This document shows, piece after piece, positions 10,680-19,694 of a stretch of DNA of 64,000 nt. Where the stretch lies: positions 33,556 through 97,555 of the forward strand of contig JAGQOW010000002.1 of NCBI GenBank assembly GCA_020427155.1, read 5' to 3'. The DNA is from Planctomycetales bacterium (GTDB taxonomy: Bacteria; Planctomycetota; Planctomycetia; Pirellulales; Lacipirellulaceae). The position numbers and the translations under genes were made by a program. The notes beneath the pieces are model-generated. The model was given only the letters and a program-made list of their open reading frames with translations, was not told where the DNA came from and made no database searches. The stretch's first letter is position 1, and every line of letters starts with the position of its first letter.

Positions 10680-11885
10680 TCAACGCTCAGGCAACTTCTC
10701 GAAGTTGTACTCGTGCCCGCGGTCGCGGAGTACCTCGGCCTTGACGATTCTGTCAGGAGCCGGACCGCTTGGGTCGCCTGGGTCACGGCGCTTAAGTGAG
10801 GCTGCGACCTCGATGCCTTCCACTACGCGACCGAATACCGTATGACGGCCATCCAGATAGCTGGTCGAGACGAAGGTCAAGAAGAACTGGGAGCCGCCCG
10901 TGTTGCGGCCTGCATGCGCCATACTCAGGCTGCCCCGAAAATGCTTGCGGTAGCCTGGCTGGTGGCATTCGCAGCGAATCGAGTAGCCGGGACCGCCACT
11001 ACCAGTACCAGTGGGATCGCCGCCTTGGGCCATGAACGAGGGCAACACGCGATGGAAAACGATCCCGTCGTAGTAGCCCTGCTTCACCAAAGTCAAGAAG
11101 TTTGCCACTGCCTGGGGTGCCTCGTTTTCGAACAGCTCGATAACGATATCGCCGCGGTTTGTTTGCAGTTTGACGCGAGGCAAGTCGTCGGCTGCCGCCT
11201 CGGCAGCACGGATTTCTGCCTCCTTTTCCCAGTCGCGTTGGTTGGCAGCGAGCGATTGAGAGGCATCCTGGGCCAGCTTCCAGACGCGGTTGAGCGGGTC
11301 GTCGGGACCTTGTCCCGGCGGTGAAGCGCCTAGCAGATTAGCTGTGCGAGCGGTCTGGAAGTACTGTGCTGCCAATTCATAGTCGTTGGTTTGGTAGGCA
11401 GATACGCCTCCCCAAAGCCAAAGGGCGGGGGACTCTTTCTCGGCCCCTGCTGCTAGCAGCGACTTGACGATCGGCAGAGCTTTTTCAAATTGGTCACCTC
11501 CATCGCCGTTGGCATCACCGGTCACGTAGAAACCGGCAATCGCCAGCAAAGTTTGGTTCACCACAGGAAAGCTTTTGGAATCGGCTCGGTAGACATCCAG
11601 CCCGGCGGCGACGATCTGGTCGACGAGCGATTCCGACTCTGCGAGCAGTAGCTGAATCTCTTCGTCGATGGGCCCCAAGTCGTTCGACTTGCTGGTGGCT
11701 TTCTGCTGATGCTTCTGGCGGAGTTTGACCGTCAGATCGACCCACTGCTTTTGGAGTTGATCGAACTTCTCTTTGGCTGCCACTGCCGCCCCATTTTCAG
11801 TAGGTGTGGGTTCAGCGGCCTGGGCAGTCGAACTGCTTGTAGGTGCGATCAGCAGCAGAAAGAAAGCGAAGGCAAAGCGAGTCAT
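10680..11885 (-). CDS. Exported cyclophilin-type peptidyl-prolyl isomerase
   Basis: The start is the ATG at 11885, giving MTRFAFAFFLLLIAPTSS, a signal peptide, with a GAGG ribosome site 10 bases before it; the frame stays open 63 codons further up. The product has 401 residues. Residues 25-230 are a helical region of about 200 residues with a TPR-like stretch (ALWLWGGVSAYQTNDYELAA). Residues about 235-395 are a cyclophilin domain, with VFHRVLPSFMAQGGDPTG holding the catalytic Arg and the Phe-Met-Gln-Gly-Gly block, and GGSQFF further on. It should isomerise X-Pro bonds outside the cytoplasm. It is divergent from rsmD, with 121 bp between the starts. The N-terminal fusion is common in planctomycete-style cyclophilins, but its role is unknown. 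Confidence 0.9.
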   Translation of the reverse strand: MTRFAFAFFLLLIAPTSSSTAQAAEPTPTENGAAVAAKEKFDQLQKQWVDLTVKLRQKHQQKATSKSNDLGPIDEEIQLLLAESESLVDQIVAAGLDVYRADSKSFPVVNQTLLAIAGFYVTGDANGDGGDQFEKALPIVKSLLAAGAEKESPALWLWGGVSAYQTNDYELAAQYFQTARTANLLGASPPGQGPDDPLNRVWKLAQDASQSLAANQRDWEKEAEIRAAEAAADDLPRVKLQTNRGDIVIELFENEAPQAVANFLTLVKQGYYDGIVFHRVLPSFMAQGGDPTGTGSGGPGYSIRCECHQPGYRKHFRGSLSMAHAGRNTGGSQFFLTFVSTSYLDGRHTVFGRVVEGIEVAASLKRRDPGDPSGPAPDRIVKAEVLRDRGHEYNFEKLPER

Positions 11886-12006
11886 GGGATGTCGCCTCGG
11901 GTGGTTTGTGTGCACAATGAATCGAAAGTACGATGGCATGACAGGATAACACAGAAGGTGGCTGCGAGTCAGCCGAACATTTTCAGCAGTCAAGCTAAGT
12001 GACAGG

Positions 12007-12696
12007 ATGAAAAAACCGCACTCCAAGCCTGGCGACATACGCCAATCGGTAGATCTAAGGATCATCGGCGGCAAGCTGCGCGGTTCGAAACTTCGCTACC
12101 ACGGCGATCGGTCAACTCGACCGATGAAAGACCGTGTCCGCGAAGCAATATTCAATCTCGTTGGACCAGCAGTAAAGAACTGCCATGCGATCGACCTGTT
12201 TGCCGGCACGGGGGCGTTGGGACTGGAAGCGCTGAGCCGAGGGGCTTCGAGCGCTACTTTTATCGAAAAACACGTGCCGACGGCCAGAATCGTGGGCGAG
12301 AACATCGCTGCGCTGGAAATGGAGGATCGGAGCGAACTGTTGACGACCAGTGCATTCTTGTGGGGAAAGCGAGACTTGCCAAAGTTGGAATCGGAAAGCG
12401 GAAGGCCGTGCGCGGCGGAGATCCCCGCTTGCCGCTTGCCGCTCGCCACCTTTTCTCGCCCCTGGCTGACTTTTTGTAGTCCTCCCTACGCGTTCTACAT
12501 CGATCGCCAGCAAGAGCTGCTCGAGTTGATTGTCTCGATCCTAGAATCCATGCCGATAGGCAGTATCATGGTTGTCGAGGCCGACGGGCGTTTTGATTTT
12601 CACCTCTTGCCAGGCGAGCTAGTCGAGAAGAAGAGAAGCGATGGTTGGGATGTTCGCTCATACCCACCGGCGGTCGTCGGTATTCTTCGAACTTAA
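12007..12696 (+). CDS. rsmD: 16S rRNA (guanine966-N2)-methyltransferase RsmD
   Basis: RsmD methylates N2 of G966 of 16S rRNA in the 30S particle, using S-adenosylmethionine. The 229-residue product contains LRIIGGKLRGSKL (about 17-29), where most family members begin, so it has a 16-residue N-terminal extension. The S-adenosylmethionine motif DLFAGTGALGLEALSRGA lies near 62-79. Motif IV reads SPPY near 158 where the family usually has DPPY. Asp at that first position is common in N2-guanine methyltransferases, so the change is notable, but the rest of the fold looks intact. It is divergent from the cyclophilin gene and followed 24 bp later by an esterase gene on the same strand. Confidence 0.88.
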   Translation: MKKPHSKPGDIRQSVDLRIIGGKLRGSKLRYHGDRSTRPMKDRVREAIFNLVGPAVKNCHAIDLFAGTGALGLEALSRGASSATFIEKHVPTARIVGENIAALEMEDRSELLTTSAFLWGKRDLPKLESESGRPCAAEIPACRLPLATFSRPWLTFCSPPYAFYIDRQQELLELIVSILESMPIGSIMVVEADGRFDFHLLPGELVEKKRSDGWDVRSYPPAVVGILRT

Positions 12697-12720
12697 TCCA
12701 GTTTTTCCGGGGGTAGCTGC

Positions 12721-13704
12721 ATGCGATCTTGCACGATGGGTTTGGTGTCTTTGGTCTTGGTAGTTCTCTGCCTGAGCGAAAGCTCGCGGGCCTTGGCGAA
12801 AGATAGCGTGCCCGAAGTGATTTCCCTCTGGCCAGGCGTGGCGCCTGGTTCAGAGGGATTCGAGGGTGAAGAGAAACTCGTCGAACGAGGTGATTCTCAG
12901 GTGGCTAATGCCTGGGTAGAAAGCGTAGTAGAGCCCAATATCACAGTCTACCTGCCGCCGGCCGACCAGCGGAATGGCGCTGCGATCGTGATCTGTCCAG
13001 GCGGAGGATACGCGGGACTGGCAATAGACAAAGAGGGCCACGAAATTGCCGAATGGTTTCGCCAACGAGGTGTTGTGGCGGGAGTGCTTAAGTACCGTAA
13101 TGGCGGAATGCAGCATCAACACCCGGTGCCTCTGAACGACGCCCAGCGGGCACTGCGCATCGTGCGAAGCAACGCACATCAGTGGCAGATCGAATCGGAT
13201 CGAATCGGCATCATGGGCTTCTCTGCCGGCGGACACTTGGCCTCGACCGCGGGTACGCATTTCGACGAGGGAGATCCAGAAGCAAAAGAGCCTCTCGACC
13301 GCGTTAGTTGTCGAGCGAATTTCATGGTCCTGGTGTACCCCGTGATTTCGATGGAAGACGATTGTACGCATCGCGGCTCGCGTAAGAACCTGCTTGGCGA
13401 AACGCCATCGGCGGAGTTAATTGCTGAGCTGTCAAATGAGCTTCAGGTCACCGCAGAGACAGGGCCGACGTTTCTTGCCCATGCCGGAGACGATAAGGCG
13501 GTACCAGTCGAAAACAGCTTACAGTTCTACAGCGCTCTTCGCGAGCACAGCGTGCCAGCGGAATTACATGCCTTCGAACTGGGAGGACACGGCTTTGGCA
13601 TGAGAGCCCATGACCTGCCTGTGGGGCGCTGGCCTGAACTACTGGAGGCCTGGTTGGCTAAGCATGGTTTCCTGGAGCTGCCTGCAGGAGCTCCGATTGA
13701 ATGA
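12721..13704 (+). CDS. Secreted alpha/beta-hydrolase, acetyl-esterase type
   Basis: The 327-residue product starts with a signal peptide (MRSCTMGLVSLVLVVLCLSE) and has the pattern of BD-FAE or acetylxylan-esterase-like hydrolases. The oxyanion-hole segment CPGGGYAGL lies near 91, the nucleophile elbow GFSAGG near 165, the catalytic Asp in HAGDD near 255, and the catalytic His in GGHGFG near 287. Such enzymes remove acetyl groups from plant or algal polysaccharides and are abundant in planctomycetes; the exact substrate cannot be read from sequence. It follows rsmD by 24 bp on the same strand and converges with the ABC-F gene 15 bp downstream. Confidence 0.85.
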   Translation: MRSCTMGLVSLVLVVLCLSESSRALAKDSVPEVISLWPGVAPGSEGFEGEEKLVERGDSQVANAWVESVVEPNITVYLPPADQRNGAAIVICPGGGYAGLAIDKEGHEIAEWFRQRGVVAGVLKYRNGGMQHQHPVPLNDAQRALRIVRSNAHQWQIESDRIGIMGFSAGGHLASTAGTHFDEGDPEAKEPLDRVSCRANFMVLVYPVISMEDDCTHRGSRKNLLGETPSAELIAELSNELQVTAETGPTFLAHAGDDKAVPVENSLQFYSALREHSVPAELHAFELGGHGFGMRAHDLPVGRWPELLEAWLAKHGFLELPAGAPIE

Positions 13705-13719
13705 ACGAGTGAGCTTATT

Positions 13720-15498
13720 TTAGCCTGATTCCAACTCGTTGAAGATATCCAGCCATTGTTCTTCGAGTAGTTCGACTTCCGATCCCATAGCAGTGAGCTC
13801 GTCGTGAAGTTGTTGAACATCTTGAGCTTCGGTGGTGGAGAGCATTTTCTCATGAATAGTTCTCTTGTCTTCGTCGAGTTTGGCGATCTTGCGTTCGACA
13901 GCTTTTAGTTTCTTCTGTAGTTCGCGTTCCTCGCGTCCTCCCAGTTTGCGCGGTGCGGAAGACTTGGCGGGTTCGCGCGTGCCACGGGTCGCATGTTCAG
14001 CTCGCAAACCTGCTTCGAGTTCCTTGCGAACTCGGTAGACATAGTCGTCGTAGCTGGCCGGATAGCTGGTGACGCGGCGATCGCGCACCTCGATGACAGC
14101 AGTAGCAACGCGGTGCATAAAGTGGCGGTCGTGGCTGGTAAAGATCACGGTCCCCTGATATCGACACAACGCGTCGGCCAGGGCATCAACGGTTTCGACG
14201 TCCAGATGGTTTCCAGGTTCGTCGAGGACTAGCACATTGTGTTTCTGGAGCAGCAAGCCCGCCAACACGAGACGAGCCCTTTCGCCTCCGCTAAGCACAC
14301 GAATCCGCTTCGAGACGAGTTCACCACTGAACAAAAAACTGCCGGCAACGTCTTTCACTTGCTGAATCGTCGTACCTTCAGCAGCTTGATAGTGAAGATA
14401 ATCCTCAACCGTCTGATCTTCCGGCAAGGTGGTGTAGACATGTTGGGCATAGACGCCCACCTGGCAGCCGAAGCCCCACTTGAGCTGGCCAGCGAGCGGT
14501 TCGATAGAATTGCAAATGGTACGCAGGAAGGTTGTTTTGCCCTGCCCATTGTCGCCGACAATGCCGACCCGTGTACCGTGATCCACATCAAGCTGGATGC
14601 CGGATGCCACTTCATAGTCGGAGTAACCGATAGCAAGTTGCTCGACGCGCAGGGCGGGACCTTGGCGGGGCTGGACCTCGGGAAAGCTGAAATGAATCTC
14701 CGCTTCCTCGCCTTGCACCTCGACCAGTTGAAGCCGTTCGAGTTGTTTGGCTTTACTGCGGGCCTGGCTGGCAGTGTTGGCGTTGGCACGATTCTTGTTG
14801 ATGAAGGTTTCTAGTTGCTTCCGCTTGGTCAGCGTGGCAGCATTGACACGATGATCATGTTCGCGCCGTTCGGCCAGATTTTCGAGATATGCGTCGACAT
14901 CGCCAGGAAACATGTTCAGTTGGCCACGCGAGATCTCTAGCGTATTGTCACACGTGCGTTTTAGAAAGGCTCGATCGTGCGACACAATCAAACAGCCCCC
15001 TGGAAAGCTTTGCAAAAACTCTTCCAGCAGCATCTGCGTACGCAGATCAAGAAAGTTGGTCGGCTCGTCAAGAATCAGCAAATTGGGGTCGTGCAACAGC
15101 AATGCAGCCAGCTTCACACGGGTTTGCCAGCCGCCGGAGAGCTCGCGTACCAGCTGGTCGAGCATGGCGTCGGGCAGTTGGAACTGCCAGGCAATTTCGC
15201 CGCAGCGCCACTCAGGTTGGCCGCTATCGCGCATCAAGAAGCCAAGTACGGTTTCGCCGTCGAGAAACGGATCGTGTTGCCGCAGATAGCCTAAGCGTAG
15301 CTTCCGGCTACGAACAACTTCTCCTTGGTCGAGTTCTTCTTCTCCGAGCAAAATGCGGCAAATAGTACTCTTGCCTGCTCCATTGCGACCAATGAGGCCA
15401 ACCTTCTGGTCGTCGGCCAGCGCGCAGCCGGTGCCGTCGAGCAGCTCCTGCTCGCCGTAGCGCTTATGAGCATCTTGGAGTTGAAGTACGACAGCCAC
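13720..15498 (-). CDS. ABC-F family ATPase (ribosome-associated)
   Basis: The protein has two ABC ATPase domains in one chain and no membrane segments, the ABC-F layout; these proteins act on ribosomes. Walker A GRNGAGKST lies near 34-42 and DEPTNFLD near 146. The second Walker A GDNGQGKTT is near 317, signature LSGGERARL near 405, and the second Walker B carries DEPGNHLD (near 428) where DEPTNHLD is usual. A C-terminal charged coiled coil (about 523-592) resembles the Uup/ABC-F C-terminal domain. The start is taken as the GTG at 15498 (VAVVLQLQDAHKRYG), giving 592 residues. A TTG at 15573, 6 bp after the lnt stop and with AGGG before it, is an alternative that adds an unconserved-looking 25 residues. 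It probably shares a transcript with lnt. Confidence 0.88.
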   Translation of the reverse strand: MAVVLQLQDAHKRYGEQELLDGTGCALADDQKVGLIGRNGAGKSTICRILLGEEELDQGEVVRSRKLRLGYLRQHDPFLDGETVLGFLMRDSGQPEWRCGEIAWQFQLPDAMLDQLVRELSGGWQTRVKLAALLLHDPNLLILDEPTNFLDLRTQMLLEEFLQSFPGGCLIVSHDRAFLKRTCDNTLEISRGQLNMFPGDVDAYLENLAERREHDHRVNAATLTKRKQLETFINKNRANANTASQARSKAKQLERLQLVEVQGEEAEIHFSFPEVQPRQGPALRVEQLAIGYSDYEVASGIQLDVDHGTRVGIVGDNGQGKTTFLRTICNSIEPLAGQLKWGFGCQVGVYAQHVYTTLPEDQTVEDYLHYQAAEGTTIQQVKDVAGSFLFSGELVSKRIRVLSGGERARLVLAGLLLQKHNVLVLDEPGNHLDVETVDALADALCRYQGTVIFTSHDRHFMHRVATAVIEVRDRRVTSYPASYDDYVYRVRKELEAGLRAEHATRGTREPAKSSAPRKLGGREERELQKKLKAVERKIAKLDEDKRTIHEKMLSTTEAQDVQQLHDELTAMGSEVELLEEQWLDIFNELESG

Positions 15499-15579
15499 GC
15501 GAGGGGATCTGTAATCTAAGAGGTTTGAAAGTTGATGTGGGCAGGTATTTGGCCGCGATGCTACGCATGGCAAGGCACC

Positions 15580-17313
15580 CTACGGAGTATCGAGTTTTAC
15601 CTTGGCTCGCCTGGCGACACGGCCGATTGCCCCTAAAACTATGCAGCATAGCACACATGTGCCGGCAAACCAGTCGCCTCGCTTGGCATAGAAACTTGGA
15701 TACTCATCACCACTAAAATGTTTGTCCTGGCCTTTCGGTGGTGGGAGATCGACGAGCATAGTTTCTGTTTGTTGGCGTTTGGTCACCTGTAAGAGATGGC
15801 CACGGGAGTCGATGTGGGCTGACAGACCCCCGTTGGCCGCGATCAGTAGCGGCGTCCGCATCTCGACGGCTCGAAACACGCCGCAGGCCAGATGCATGTC
15901 CAGCTCGCTGGAACCCCAATACCAGGCATCGTTAGTGAGATTGATCAGCGCCGCGGGGAAGGCATACTCCATCTCTACGACGTGGCGGACCTGCCTGCCG
16001 ATCAAATGCGGGACCGCGGTTTCGTAGCAGATATTGGGAGATATGAGCGAATCGCCCAAACGAAGCGCGGCGGGGTATTCGCCTGCTTCGATGCCGCCCG
16101 TCAACGGCGTAAGCCGATAGAGGGCTGGGATCAGCTTGGCCAGCGGGATGAATTCGCCAAACGGCACGCGGTGCATTTTGTCGTAGGTGCCGAGGATTTT
16201 GCCCGAGGCGTCGACGAGTACTGACGAATTAAAAGTGTGATAGTCGGGTTGGCCGGTTTCGTCTTGAAAGATGTACCAGCGATCGATCCCTACTAGCACC
16301 GCCGAGCCGAGCTGTTTTGTTAGTTCGGTCAGTTGGGTTTGCGCTGCAGTGAGGTAAGAACTGTGGACCTGGGTTTCTGGAGGATGGTAGCCCTCGGCCA
16401 GGTCGACCAGGGGTTGGCGAAAGGTGGTCTCAGGCCAGATCACTAGATCAACCTGGCGCCCATCTTTCTTTAAAGATCTCTGTACTGCCTCGTGCGAAAG
16501 CTCCAAATACTCGGATACGATTTGTTCTTGCTTCGCAGGGTCGCTTTTCCAATCGGCGAGGGTGTGGCCTTGGATGAGTGCGATTCGCATACCGGCTTGA
16601 GCCGTTTTTGTTGAATTGCTCTCCTTGCTCTGTTGTATACCATAGAAGATTGCGAACGTAAGAACTGCGATGGCTGGTAGGTTGTGAAGTAGTGCACGGG
16701 ATGTCAGTGAGGGAGAGGCGTTAGAACTGGTGTTCAGGCAAGACTTTATGGTCTGCGTGATTGCCGCTGGGACGAGCAATACTAAGAAGGTCACGCCATA
16801 CTCGCCAAACAAGTCTGCGATTTGAATCAGTACTGGGTACTTTACTTGGGTATGGGCGAGCGAGGCCATCAGGAAGCCGGTCATCAGGCGACCGCGCAAC
16901 CAGTCGAGCCCAGTCCAGACTATAGGTGCTGCAAGCCACAGTGGCGCACCTAGTTGATGTGAGGCGACGCGACTAAGCCCTACGAATAGCGGCAAGTAGA
17001 TACCCAGGTAGCCAGCCAGCGCCAGCAGTGCCAAGTGGTTGAGCGGATGGGGGAGACGTATCCAATGGACTGCTAGCAGCCAAAAGGCAGTTCCGGCCAA
17101 CCAGAGCGAACGATAAGGTCGTTTGCCAGGCAATTGAGGCAATAAGATCAACGTGAGCCACGGAATCGGTGCTACCCACGCCAGCAGGCCCCAAGCTACT
17201 GGCGGAAATGCAAGCCAGCACAGGACGCTCCCCAGCAGAGCTGTGGTGAGTGTCGAAGCGGGGGCAACAAACCATAGCCAGCGGCTGGTCTCGACTGACG
17301 TCACACGATTCAT
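15580..17313 (-). CDS. lnt: Apolipoprotein N-acyltransferase
   Basis: Lnt adds the third acyl chain to the N-terminal Cys of lipoproteins in the inner membrane. The 577-residue protein has a run of hydrophobic segments over the first 220 residues and a nitrilase-fold domain after about 240. The expected catalytic triad is visible: Glu in WPETTF (about 294), Lys in YDKMHRVPFGEF (about 376) and Cys in NICYE (about 428). Length is slightly above the E. coli enzyme. It is divergent from a lipoprotein gene 108 bp away, and several lipoproteins in this window would be its substrates. The ABC-F gene follows directly. Confidence 0.93.
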   Translation of the reverse strand: MNRVTSVETSRWLWFVAPASTLTTALLGSVLCWLAFPPVAWGLLAWVAPIPWLTLILLPQLPGKRPYRSLWLAGTAFWLLAVHWIRLPHPLNHLALLALAGYLGIYLPLFVGLSRVASHQLGAPLWLAAPIVWTGLDWLRGRLMTGFLMASLAHTQVKYPVLIQIADLFGEYGVTFLVLLVPAAITQTIKSCLNTSSNASPSLTSRALLHNLPAIAVLTFAIFYGIQQSKESNSTKTAQAGMRIALIQGHTLADWKSDPAKQEQIVSEYLELSHEAVQRSLKKDGRQVDLVIWPETTFRQPLVDLAEGYHPPETQVHSSYLTAAQTQLTELTKQLGSAVLVGIDRWYIFQDETGQPDYHTFNSSVLVDASGKILGTYDKMHRVPFGEFIPLAKLIPALYRLTPLTGGIEAGEYPAALRLGDSLISPNICYETAVPHLIGRQVRHVVEMEYAFPAALINLTNDAWYWGSSELDMHLACGVFRAVEMRTPLLIAANGGLSAHIDSRGHLLQVTKRQQTETMLVDLPPPKGQDKHFSGDEYPSFYAKRGDWFAGTCVLCCIVLGAIGRVARRAKVKLDTP

Positions 17314-17421
17314 CCTACCCAGGCTACGTGGTTGCTGTTTGTTTTGCCAGAGCAGATAACCGCACTGCGGCGGACCGTTTCCGCTTGTGCTGGTTGTCCA
17401 AGTCCGCTTATCTTCGACTGC

Positions 17422-18354
17422 ATGTCAACCGATCGAAATTCCCACCACAGAATCAACCTGTTACTTCTCGCTTGCCTACTGCTAGCTTGCGAAGGTTGTT
17501 GGGAAGAGATTCATTTCAATCCCCGTCAGGCACCGGAGCCCACGGAGAATCTGTTGCAACAAGTTGCCATGGATCCGGAGGAATCATCGGAAGTTTTGGC
17601 ACAGGAATCAATTCCAGAAGTACGAGCGGAACCTGAAGAGATTCTGCCTCCACCAATCAAGGAGTCCATTGAAGTTAGACCGGACGCCCCGCTTTCACGA
17701 GTCTTGGAGCCAGCCAGCGCGCTGCCCCGGCAAGAGACACCAGCTCCTCCGGCTGAGCTGGATTTGCTCAACGAAGAACCGTCGGAAACTGAACTCGTCG
17801 AAGAAGTCGTAGAGCCCGCCGAGACGAGTGCGTCAATTCCGCCGTCGCGCACGAGAGTGGCAGCCTGGAGATTGGGCAGCCAATGGAGTCTGGCAGCGGC
17901 TTACTACGCCAAAGGACTTGGCCCAAATCGCTATGGGGTCTTGCTCGATCAAGCGGCGTATGCAGCGCGCCTTCTCGAAATCGATTTCCCTGATTTTCCC
18001 CAGCAAAGCAACACAGAAGCGTTGGAAGCAGCGGTAGTTCATTATTTGCTTGAAGAGAGTGGCCCGGTTGTGGCGCATAAGTTAGCTGACCGGTTCTCCA
18101 CCGATCATGCTGCTTTGGCAGAGCTCGCCCTCAAGACGCATGTGTTGCTGTTAGTCTACACGCCCCGCAATCAGCAGCTGGGTCCGCTGGTTGCCTCAAT
18201 TCGTCAGGCAGGTTCGAACTCTGGACTTCCGGAGAGCGTATGGCGGGAACTGGTCGACCTCTTGGAGCAGCGAGTGGAGTTCAACCAGGTAAAGCAAGCC
18301 GTGTTTCAACTTCACGGCCGGGCGAATGCCTTTCTGGCAAGTGCTGCCAAATAA
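17422..18354 (+). CDS. Hypothetical lipoprotein
   Basis: The start is the ATG at 17422, because it places a short basic stretch before a hydrophobic run ending in a lipobox (LLLACEGC, probable acylated Cys23). The frame is open 30 codons further up but with nothing signal-like. The 310-residue product then has a Pro/Glu-rich linker (about 35-140), followed by a likely helical domain of about 170 residues from RVAAWRLGSQWSLAAAYYAKG on. I do not recognise a family. It should be anchored in a membrane facing the periplasm. It is divergent from lnt and followed by a 313-bp gap. Confidence 0.72.
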   Translation: MSTDRNSHHRINLLLLACLLLACEGCWEEIHFNPRQAPEPTENLLQQVAMDPEESSEVLAQESIPEVRAEPEEILPPPIKESIEVRPDAPLSRVLEPASALPRQETPAPPAELDLLNEEPSETELVEEVVEPAETSASIPPSRTRVAAWRLGSQWSLAAAYYAKGLGPNRYGVLLDQAAYAARLLEIDFPDFPQQSNTEALEAAVVHYLLEESGPVVAHKLADRFSTDHAALAELALKTHVLLLVYTPRNQQLGPLVASIRQAGSNSGLPESVWRELVDLLEQRVEFNQVKQAVFQLHGRANAFLASAAK

Positions 18355-18667
18355 ACTGCATCTGGGGCATCTGACGCTGGACTGAAGCCGTTCCAGAGTC
18401 TTGTCGCTCGGGTCTCGTACCTTTTCTGCAGGTTTTGCTGGTATTACCGGCACGAAGCTGCCGTTCTTGCCTTCCGAAACCTCTTCGATCGAGCTGCAAT
18501 GGGTCTTTGCTTAGGGCGTAACCTAGTCTTGCGGTAGCGAGTGCAGTACTGCGCTTGCAACGAGTGCCCCACGGGTGTGAAAGATTAAAAGTCGACCGAG
18601 AGCAACCGCTCTTTGAGTTGTTCGGCAGGCCAGCATATTCAGCGAAGTTTGACGAGGAAAAACAGCC
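18355..18667. other. Intergenic region with no supported feature
   Basis: These 313 bp lie between the lipoprotein gene and the HAMP gene, both on the plus strand. I see no convincing promoter, terminator or RNA. GAGGAAA just before the HAMP start is a good ribosome site. A long minus-strand frame crosses the region but has no protein-like features and is rejected. Confidence 0.5.
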
Positions 18668-19132
18668 ATGTCTCATCCGGATCGCAAGAAGATTTATGTC
18701 GACCCCAGGGTGCAAGGAGCGTTGGTAAAGCGTTTGATCATTCACTGGGCGATGTTTATCGTCGCTTCGGCAGTGATCGCCTTCTGCTTGCAGGTGCTTA
18801 GCAATCCCTTTCAATCGATTGGTCAGCACGCGCAGAATCTCTGGTGGACTCACGGTCCGTTCTTGCTGGTGATGACCTTTCTGCTGCCGGTGTTTGTGTT
18901 CGATACGATTCGTCTCAGCCATCGGTTTGCCGGTCCGATCTATCGATTGCGTCAAACGATTCGCACCATTGCTCAGGGCAAACCTACCGCAAGGCTCAAG
19001 TTTCGCGATTTCGATTTTTGGCAAGGGCTTGCCGAGGACTTTAATCGGATGGTTGATCGACTCAGCAGCCATGGGGTCACGGAGTTTGTCGAAGACGAAT
19101 TGGAATGCTCGCCGACGACTGAGGCCAAGTAG
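18668..19132 (+). CDS. Two-TM protein with a HAMP domain and no output domain
   Basis: The 154-residue product has a basic N-terminus, a first membrane segment at about 22-42, a short loop, and a second segment at about 60-80. A HAMP-like region follows (about 82-138) with the typical start AGPIYRLRQTIRTIAQG and a second helix ending AEDFNRMVDRL. HAMP domains normally pass a signal from a membrane sensor to a kinase, cyclase or chemotaxis domain; here the protein ends right after HAMP. A GAGGAAA ribosome site precedes the ATG. It lies 59 bp upstream of a TadE-like gene on the same strand, so it may belong with the pilus-like set. Small HAMP proteins of this sort recur in planctomycetes to my knowledge, without known function. 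Confidence 0.82.
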   Translation: MSHPDRKKIYVDPRVQGALVKRLIIHWAMFIVASAVIAFCLQVLSNPFQSIGQHAQNLWWTHGPFLLVMTFLLPVFVFDTIRLSHRFAGPIYRLRQTIRTIAQGKPTARLKFRDFDFWQGLAEDFNRMVDRLSSHGVTEFVEDELECSPTTEAK

Positions 19133-19191
19133 CGATGCTTCCTGGTTGGTGCTGGTGATGCTCAAATAACACCTTGACTAGTAAACACCTT

Positions 19192-19623
19192 ATGAAAGCA
19201 AGAAACTCCAAGAAGTTTTTCGGACGAGACGACTGCGATTTGCGCCGGCGCGGTGTTGCAGCCGCCGAGCTTGCCGTCTGCTTGCCAGTGATCGTGTTAT
19301 TGGTCCTGGCAATGATTGAGTCGTGCACGATGATTTTTCTCAAGCAGTCGCTCACGGTGGCTGCCTACGAAGGGATTCGTACTTCGCTCGAAGAGCGAGC
19401 GGTCGAAGCAGATGTGCGTGCCGCTTGCCAACAAGTGCTAACAGACCGAAGTGTTCAGGGAGGTACGATTAATGTCGACCCTGTGAACTTCGAAAGGTTG
19501 GCTCCAGGTGAGTATATCTCGGTGACTATTACAGCGCCGGCTGATCCTAATTCGGTTATCCCCGGCAGTTTTTATCGCGGCAAGACCTTGTCGGCGACAG
19601 CAACCATGATGAAAGAGTTGTAG
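19192..19623 (+). CDS. TadE-like pilus assembly protein (first copy)
   Basis: The start is the ATG at 19192; a TTG six codons up is the only alternative. The 143-residue product has a charged N-terminus, then RRRGVAAAELAVCLPVIVLL (about 20-39), the RG-x-AxxE-A processing and membrane motif of TadE-like proteins, and an extracytoplasmic domain of about 95 residues. TadE and TadF are pseudopilins of the tight-adherence (Flp pilus) system. The gene starts the trio TadE, TadG-like, TadE at 19192-21307 with gaps of 71 and 20 bp, so the three are probably co-transcribed. No prepilin peptidase, secretion ATPase or platform gene is nearby. Confidence 0.83.
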   Translation: MKARNSKKFFGRDDCDLRRRGVAAAELAVCLPVIVLLVLAMIESCTMIFLKQSLTVAAYEGIRTSLEERAVEADVRAACQQVLTDRSVQGGTINVDPVNFERLAPGEYISVTITAPADPNSVIPGSFYRGKTLSATATMMKEL

Positions 19624-19694
19624 TTGTTCAAGTTGCTCACTTGCATTAGTGCCCTCGATGTCTTTTCCAATCCTTGTTTTGATGTGAATGAATC

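Noticed and set aside
18281..19165. 294-codon minus-strand frame over the lipoprotein end and the HAMP gene
   Set aside because: It is antisense to two better genes and has no signal, motif or compositional bias of a protein. The HAMP gene on the other strand has a ribosome site and clear domains.
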